Origin: SIG588 sp045599305
GTDB taxonomy: Bacteria; Bacillota; Clostridia; Oscillospirales; Acutalibacteraceae
DNA: 28,799 bases
Reading direction: 5' to 3'
NCBI GenBank assembly: GCA_045599305.1
Contig: JAZRVU010000118.1
Span: 1-28,799, forward strand
Shown here: positions 25,568-28,799 of the stretch, piece by piece
How the letters are laid out: the number at the start of each line of letters is the position of its first letter
How positions within the stretch are numbered: position 1 is the first letter of the stretch
Notes under the pieces: model-generated
What the model saw: only the letters and a program-made list of their open reading frames with translations
The model's database searches: none
What the model was told of the DNA's origin: nothing
Program-made: the position numbers and the translations under genes

Positions 25568-26233
25568 TCAGATTTTTCTTTCCACAATGTTGTCGGGCGC
25601 CTTGACGATGCAGCCCGCGGGGTACACGCCGCGCAGGGAGGTCAAGGGATAGACGGAGGTCTCCTTGCCCACTACGGTGCCGGGATTGACGACGCACCCG
25701 CAGCCGATGTCGGCGTTGTCGGCCAGGATACCGCCGATCTTGCGCAGGCCGGTGGGGATATCCGTGTCACCGTGGATGACGACCGGCTTGCCGTCGGATT
25801 TCAGGTTGGAGCAGATGGAGCCCGCACCCATGTGTGCATGGTTGCCCAGCACGGAATCGCCCACATAATTATAATGCGGCACCTGCACCTTGTCAAGCAG
25901 TACGCAGTTTTTCAGTTCGGTGGAATTGCCGAGCACACAATTTCGCCCGGTGATGACGCTGCCGCGGATATAGGCGCCGGGACGGATCTCGGTGCCGGCG
26001 CCGATGATGGCGGGCGGCTCGATGGTGGCGGTGGCGGCGATCTTCACGTCGCGTCCCACCCACACGCCGGGTGCGATCTCGGTGAAATCGGGCAGCCCCG
26101 CCTCGATGAGGGCGAGGATGCGGCCCTTGATCTCGGGCAGCATCTGCCACGGGTACTCGAACGACTCGAACCACCCCTGCAGATAGGGCACCTCACAGTG
26201 GAACAGTTCAGCGGTCTTGACACATTTATTCAC
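25568..26233 (-). CDS. left-handed beta-helix protein (GlmU-like acyltransferase domain)
   Basis: A 221-aa protein with an N-terminal helical part (residues 1 to about 60, FESFEYPWQMLPEIKGRILALIEAG) and then hexapeptide repeats of the LbH fold through about residue 205 (VWVGRDVKIAATATIEPPAIIGAGTEIRPGAYIRGSVITGRNCVLGN). VPHYNYVGDSVLGNHAHMGAGS resembles the GlmU acetyltransferase segment, but there is no pyrophosphorylase domain. Homologues are often labelled UDP-GlcNAc pyrophosphorylase; as seen here it could only supply the acyl-transfer or a structural function. The start is a GTG at 26233 overlapping the end of the glmM gene, with AGAGGG 7 nt upstream; no ATG occurs near. Position between glmM and nagB supports an amino-sugar role. 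Confidence 0.82.
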   Translation of the reverse strand: MNKCVKTAELFHCEVPYLQGWFESFEYPWQMLPEIKGRILALIEAGLPDFTEIAPGVWVGRDVKIAATATIEPPAIIGAGTEIRPGAYIRGSVITGRNCVLGNSTELKNCVLLDKVQVPHYNYVGDSVLGNHAHMGAGSICSNLKSDGKPVVIHGDTDIPTGLRKIGGILADNADIGCGCVVNPGTVVGKETSVYPLTSLRGVYPAGCIVKAPDNIVERKI

Positions 26234-27848
26234 AGCAATGCCCTCTTTCCTTCACTTTGGCGGCGATGATGTCGGCGTATTCCACGCAGAGCTCCTGCGT
26301 TTCGCTTTCGATCATGATGCGGATGACCGGCTCGGTGCCGCTCTGCCGCAGCAGTGCGCGGCCGGCGCCGTTGATCTTCTTTTCCACCTCGGCCACGGCC
26401 GCCAGCACCTCGGGGTCGTTCATCACGGCGGCTTTGTCCTTCACGCGGACATTGCGGATATACTGCGGATAGAGCATCACCGGCTCGGCCAGTTTGCCCA
26501 GCGAGAGCTTGCGGTCGCAGATCTCCTCCGTCAGCATGATGGCGGTGAGGATGCCGTCACCGGTGGTGGCGTATTTGCGCAGGATGATGTGGCCGGACTG
26601 CTCGCCGCCGATGCTGTAATCCTTTTCCTGCATGCACTCATAGACAAAGCGGTCGCCCACCTTGGTCTGCGCGCAGTCGATGCCCACCTTTTTGAGGGAG
26701 GCGAAGAAGCCGCTGTTGGACATGACGGTGGCCACCACGGTGTTGCCATTGAGCATCCCGCGGGATTTCAGGCGGTTGGCGAGGATATACATGATGCAGT
26801 CGCCGTCCACTTCTTTGCCGTTTTCGTCCACGGCGATGCAGCGGTCGGCGTCACCGTCGAACGCAAAGCCGACATCGAGATGCTTTTCCTTCACGAAATT
26901 GCACAGGTTGTCGATATGGGTGGAGCCGCAGTTGGTGTTGACGTTCAGGCCGTCCGGCTCGTTGCCGATGACGTAGGTCTGCGCGCCCAGCGCGTCGAAG
27001 ACCGCCTTGGCGATCATCCACGAGGCACCGTTGGCGGTGTCGATACCGATGCGCAGGTGCTTGTAGGAGTTGGACGCCAGCGAGATGAGGTAGCCGACAT
27101 AGCGGTTGCGGCCGGAGACGTAGTCGATGATGCAGCCGATGCGCTCACGGTGCGCCAGCGGCAGATCGTCCCCCTGCACCCCCAGCGCCGCAAGGTCGCC
27201 GTCGATATACGCCTCGATGAGGGCGGTGGTGTCATCGTCCAGCTTTTCGCCGTAGCGGTTGATGACCTTGATGCCGTTATCGTAAAACGGGTTGTGCGAC
27301 GCGGTGATCATGATGCCGCAGTCGAACTCGTCCTGCCGGGTGACATAGGACACGCTCGGCGTGGTGGTGACGTGCAGCATATAGGCGTCCGCGCCCGAGG
27401 CGGTGATGCCCGCCGCGATGGAGTATTCCAGCATATAACTCGAACGGCGGGTGTCCTTGCCGATGACGATGCGCGGCCGGTAGCCCGTGTTCTGGCAGCC
27501 GGAGAGCGGGGAGGAGTAGTACCACCCCAAAAACCGACCGACCCGGTAGGCCTGCATGGAGGTCAGATTCATGTTTGCTTCACCGCGGAAGCCGTCGGTG
27601 CCGAAATATTTGTTCTTTACCGGTGCGCCGGCCTTGGCGCGGTCAATGGTGATCTTGTCATAGAGCAGTTCATCTGTGGAAATGCGGAACAGGTCGCAGA
27701 TCTGCAAAACCTTGTCGATCTGCGGGAGTGCCTGATCCATCTCCCATTTGGAGACCGACTGCCGCGAGACCGACAGCTTATCCGCCAGCGTCTCCTGCGA
27801 CATACCGGCCGCGCTGCGCAGATGGGTGATCTTTTCACCGATTGTCAT
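26226..27848 (-). CDS. glmM: XRE-family HTH fused to phosphoglucosamine mutase (GlmM)
   Basis: A 540-aa fusion. Residues 1-65 are an XRE/Cro helix-turn-helix domain (IGEKITHLRSAAGMSQETLADKLSVSRQSVSKWEMDQALPQIDKVLQICDLFRISTDELL). A short linker follows. Residues about 79-540 are a full GlmM: KYFGTDGFRGEAN, active-site phosphoserine loop TASHNP with Ser184, metal loop DGDADR (331-336), sugar loop GEQSGH (415-420) and phosphate loop RQSGTEP (501-507). GlmM interconverts glucosamine-6-phosphate and glucosamine-1-phosphate on the way to UDP-GlcNAc and peptidoglycan. There is no Met or ribosome binding site at the GlmM start and no homopolymer at the junction, so the fusion looks genuine. The promoter contains a palindrome suited to the XRE domain. 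First gene of the operon with the beta-helix protein and nagB. The enzyme call is secure; a regulatory role is inference. Confidence 0.94.
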   Translation of the reverse strand: MTIGEKITHLRSAAGMSQETLADKLSVSRQSVSKWEMDQALPQIDKVLQICDLFRISTDELLYDKITIDRAKAGAPVKNKYFGTDGFRGEANMNLTSMQAYRVGRFLGWYYSSPLSGCQNTGYRPRIVIGKDTRRSSYMLEYSIAAGITASGADAYMLHVTTTPSVSYVTRQDEFDCGIMITASHNPFYDNGIKVINRYGEKLDDDTTALIEAYIDGDLAALGVQGDDLPLAHRERIGCIIDYVSGRNRYVGYLISLASNSYKHLRIGIDTANGASWMIAKAVFDALGAQTYVIGNEPDGLNVNTNCGSTHIDNLCNFVKEKHLDVGFAFDGDADRCIAVDENGKEVDGDCIMYILANRLKSRGMLNGNTVVATVMSNSGFFASLKKVGIDCAQTKVGDRFVYECMQEKDYSIGGEQSGHIILRKYATTGDGILTAIMLTEEICDRKLSLGKLAEPVMLYPQYIRNVRVKDKAAVMNDPEVLAAVAEVEKKINGAGRALLRQSGTEPVIRIMIESETQELCVEYADIIAAKVKERGHCCE

Positions 27849-27899
27849 AGTAATACCATTCCTTTCTGGTCTGGTGTGATCAAATTACCTCTGTTTACC

Positions 27900-27928
27900 A
27901 TCATACACTATCGTTTAACGATATGCAA
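27900..27928 (-). promoter_or_regulatory. promoter of the glmM operon
   Basis: On the minus strand, TTGCAT (27923-27928), a 17-bp spacer and TATGAT (27900-27905). The start point near 27893 gives a leader of about 45 nt. AAAGGAA lies about 10 nt before the ATG at 27848. Confidence 0.72.
27909..27923. promoter_or_regulatory. palindromic operator inside the glmM promoter spacer
   Basis: TATCGTT and AACGATA arms flank a single central base, a perfect 15-bp palindrome filling the -35/-10 spacer. The size and position suit a dimeric XRE repressor. The gene it controls encodes an XRE domain, so autoregulation is the simplest reading. Confidence 0.7.
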
Positions 27929-28015
27929 GCAACAAAACATTGATTTTTTCGCAACCGTAAGTTGCAAATCTGGTAAGAAATGGGTAAAATTCCTTCAAAA
28001 TTGCGGGAGATTTTG

Positions 28016-28106
28016 AATTAGATGTAAACAGAAATTAACGAGCGCTTGCGATGCCTGAAATAGTATATACCCAAAAGGGGAAAAGTATATCGCCGGCAGA
28101 GAGAAT
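28016..28106. other. non-coding stretch between the glmM promoter and the DUF4177 terminator
   Basis: AT-rich, without a credible reading frame. The only structure I see is a weak hairpin at about 28063-28090 (ATATACCC against GGG and GTATAT, interrupted by A-rich bulges). Confidence 0.4.
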
Positions 28107-28146
28107 TTTAAAAAAACGCCGGGCATCGTGTTTACGATGCCCGGCG
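28107..28146 (-). terminator. intrinsic terminator of the DUF4177 gene
   Basis: A perfect 13-bp GC-rich stem (arms 28117-28129 and 28134-28146, loop of 4) is followed on the minus strand by a T7 tract and further A/T. It begins 27 nt after the gene's stop codon. Confidence 0.92.
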
Positions 28147-28173
28147 CCAGTGGTGCCTGCACAGTATGAACTG

Positions 28174-28431
28174 TCAGATGATCTTTTCGAAAACCATGGT
28201 CGCCTGGATGCGGTCGCCGCCCATCAGGCCCTTGCTGCCGCCGTTGGAGGTGGTGATGGTATGAAGCCGGTAACCCTTGCTCGCCTGATCGTTGATGCAC
28301 TTTTCCAGTTCGGTCAGGTTGCCGGAGCCGGTGCCGAGAAATTTTTCCTTCAGGGTCACCTGCAGCACCACATAGTGCAGCGTGTTGTTGCCGGACGCGG
28401 TCGAGAAAGTCGAAGAATCCGAATAATCCAT
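28174..28431 (-). CDS. DUF4177-type small protein
   Basis: An 85-aa protein with the DUF4177 pattern: an N-terminal strand (HYVVLQVTL), a helix with LTELEKCINDQASKGYRLHTITTSN, and a final strand MVFEKI. The family has no assigned function. ATG 28431 is chosen because AGGAGG lies 8 nt upstream; an in-frame ATG at 28473 falls in the promoter. It has its own promoter and terminator, so it is monocistronic. The glycine- and serine-rich loops (GTGSGN, NGGSKGLMGG) suggest a small alpha/beta domain. No signal peptide or membrane segment is present. Confidence 0.82.
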   Translation of the reverse strand: MDYSDSSTFSTASGNNTLHYVVLQVTLKEKFLGTGSGNLTELEKCINDQASKGYRLHTITTSNGGSKGLMGGDRIQATMVFEKII

Positions 28432-28456
28432 GATGCAATCCTCCTGTTTTTTCTTT

Positions 28457-28486
28457 ATTATATCAAATGTCATTATATCAAATGTC
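28457..28486. repeat. perfect 15-bp tandem duplication over the -10 box
   Basis: Two identical 15-bp units (28457-28471 and 28472-28486; plus-strand unit ATTATATCAAATGTC). Each contains a TATAAT on the minus strand. Confidence 0.95.
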
Positions 28487-28500
28487 AGCCGTTAAGTCAA
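28457..28500 (-). promoter_or_regulatory. promoter of the DUF4177 gene with duplicated -10 region
   Basis: On the minus strand, TTGACT (28495-28500), a 17-bp spacer and TATAAT (28472-28477). A second identical TATAAT lies 15 bp further down (28457-28462), because the 15-bp unit is tandemly repeated; the second copy has no -35 at the right distance. Confidence 0.8.
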
Positions 28501-28543
28501 TAACGTGGGGGCACAAGGGGAAGCATATTTGTGTAGGTGTTGC

Positions 28544-28564
28544 AATGATGTGTGACACATCATT
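28544..28564. repeat. 21-bp perfect palindrome
   Basis: Arms AATGATGTGT and ACACATCATT around a central G, in a non-coding stretch upstream of the DUF4177 promoter. It could be an operator or the first hairpin of the structured repeat region that follows. Confidence 0.85.
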
Positions 28565-28570
28565 GACAAA

Positions 28571-28799
28571 CCTGCAATCGTCGCCCCCGACAAATTCGGG
28601 ATTTTTTCGGGGGCGGCTCGCTCCCATTCCTGGTTCGGATCCCTCCGGCAAAAGCAAAAGCACCCACACCGATGGTGTGAGTGCTTTGCTTTTGCCGGAG
28701 GGATCTCGTCGCCCTCGCTGGCGCTCGGTTGGAGGAATGTCGCCACAGTCCACCGGACTGTGGCTCTGTCGCTCACATGCCGGGATGCCCCGGCGGCTC
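28571..28799. repeat. structured non-coding region with successive hairpins, probable dispersed repeat
   Basis: Four inverted repeats follow in under 230 bp. One is CGCCCCCGA/TCGGGGGCG, enclosing a small CCCGA/TCGGG stem with a T6 tract. A long hairpin (28638-28705) has arms of 26 and 25 nt differing by one bulged A, plus an inner CACACC/GGTGTG stem. CCACAGTCC/GGACTGTGG lies at 28743-28763 and GCCGGG/CCCGGC at 28779-28794. Minus-strand frames through it are low-complexity and have no ribosome binding site. The density of symmetric stems suggests a dispersed palindromic element or a MITE-like unit, cut by the window end. Confidence 0.55.

Noticed and set aside
28457..28486. CRISPR-like repeat
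   Set aside because: The two 15-bp units are directly adjacent with no spacer and lie over a promoter -10; no cas genes are nearby.
28631..28645. TGGTTCGGATCC resembling a tRNA T-arm
   Set aside because: No acceptor stem, anticodon arm or CCA-side pairing can be built around it on either strand.
28478..28776. Two minus-strand frames of 91 and 94 codons at the right edge
   Set aside because: They run through the DUF4177 promoter region and four hairpins, lack ribosome binding sites and show no domain; they look like translated repeat sequence.

Overview
The window is a GC-rich, densely packed chromosomal segment from a low-GC-type Gram-positive lineage gone GC-rich. The gene content points to a Clostridia member, most likely Oscillospiraceae/Ruminococcaceae. 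Pointers are a SpoIIE-family phosphatase, a YerC/HisR TrpR-family repressor, short-form HisG with HisZ, AGGAGG-type ribosome binding sites, near-consensus SigA promoters and a DUF4177 protein. The family assignment is inference. I see no phage genes, transposase, tRNA, rRNA or CRISPR array.

Layout. (1) 80-2700, minus strand: a two-gene polar amino-acid ABC importer. One gene encodes a lipoprotein fused to its permease, the other an ATPase with a C-terminal extension resembling a degenerate GHKL (anti-sigma-type) ATPase domain. (2) 2903-5386, plus strand, divergent: a membrane sensor with 5TM-LYT, extracytoplasmic sensor, HAMP, PP2C/SpoIIE and GHKL domains. (3) 13709-5435, minus strand: a complete histidine operon, hisR-hisZG-hisD-hisC-hisB-hisH-hisA-hisF-hisIE-hisK. 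It is driven by a SigA-type promoter whose -10 lies in a perfect 10+4+10 palindrome, the probable HisR operator. (4) 20292-13819, minus strand: an arginine operon argG-argC-argJ-argBD-argF with a strong promoter and an ARG-box-like site near the start point; argH is not in the window. (5) 20461-24784: an AraC-type regulator with an alpha/beta hydrolase on the minus strand, divergent from a three-enzyme plus-strand operon (AroD-fold enzyme, SDR, quinone-oxidoreductase-like MDR). (6) 27848-24838, minus strand: an amino-sugar operon of an XRE-HTH/GlmM fusion, a left-handed beta-helix protein and NagB. Its promoter spacer contains a perfect 15-bp palindrome. (7) 28174-28431: a DUF4177 protein whose -10 region is tandemly duplicated. 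(8) 28501-28799: non-coding sequence full of perfect hairpins, probably a dispersed repeat.

The recurring theme is gene fusion: HisZ-HisG, ArgB-ArgD, XRE-GlmM, lipoprotein-permease, ABC ATPase-GHKL and PP2C-GHKL. The XRE-GlmM fusion with a matching operator suggests a self-regulating enzyme at the entry to UDP-GlcNAc synthesis. The ArgB-ArgD junction sits on an A7 run whose shortening by one base would restore two overlapping genes, so that fusion must be verified before it is believed. The AraC-controlled cluster contains an AroD-fold enzyme that keeps the Schiff-base lysine but appears to lack the dehydroquinate-binding arginines, so it may act on another substrate.
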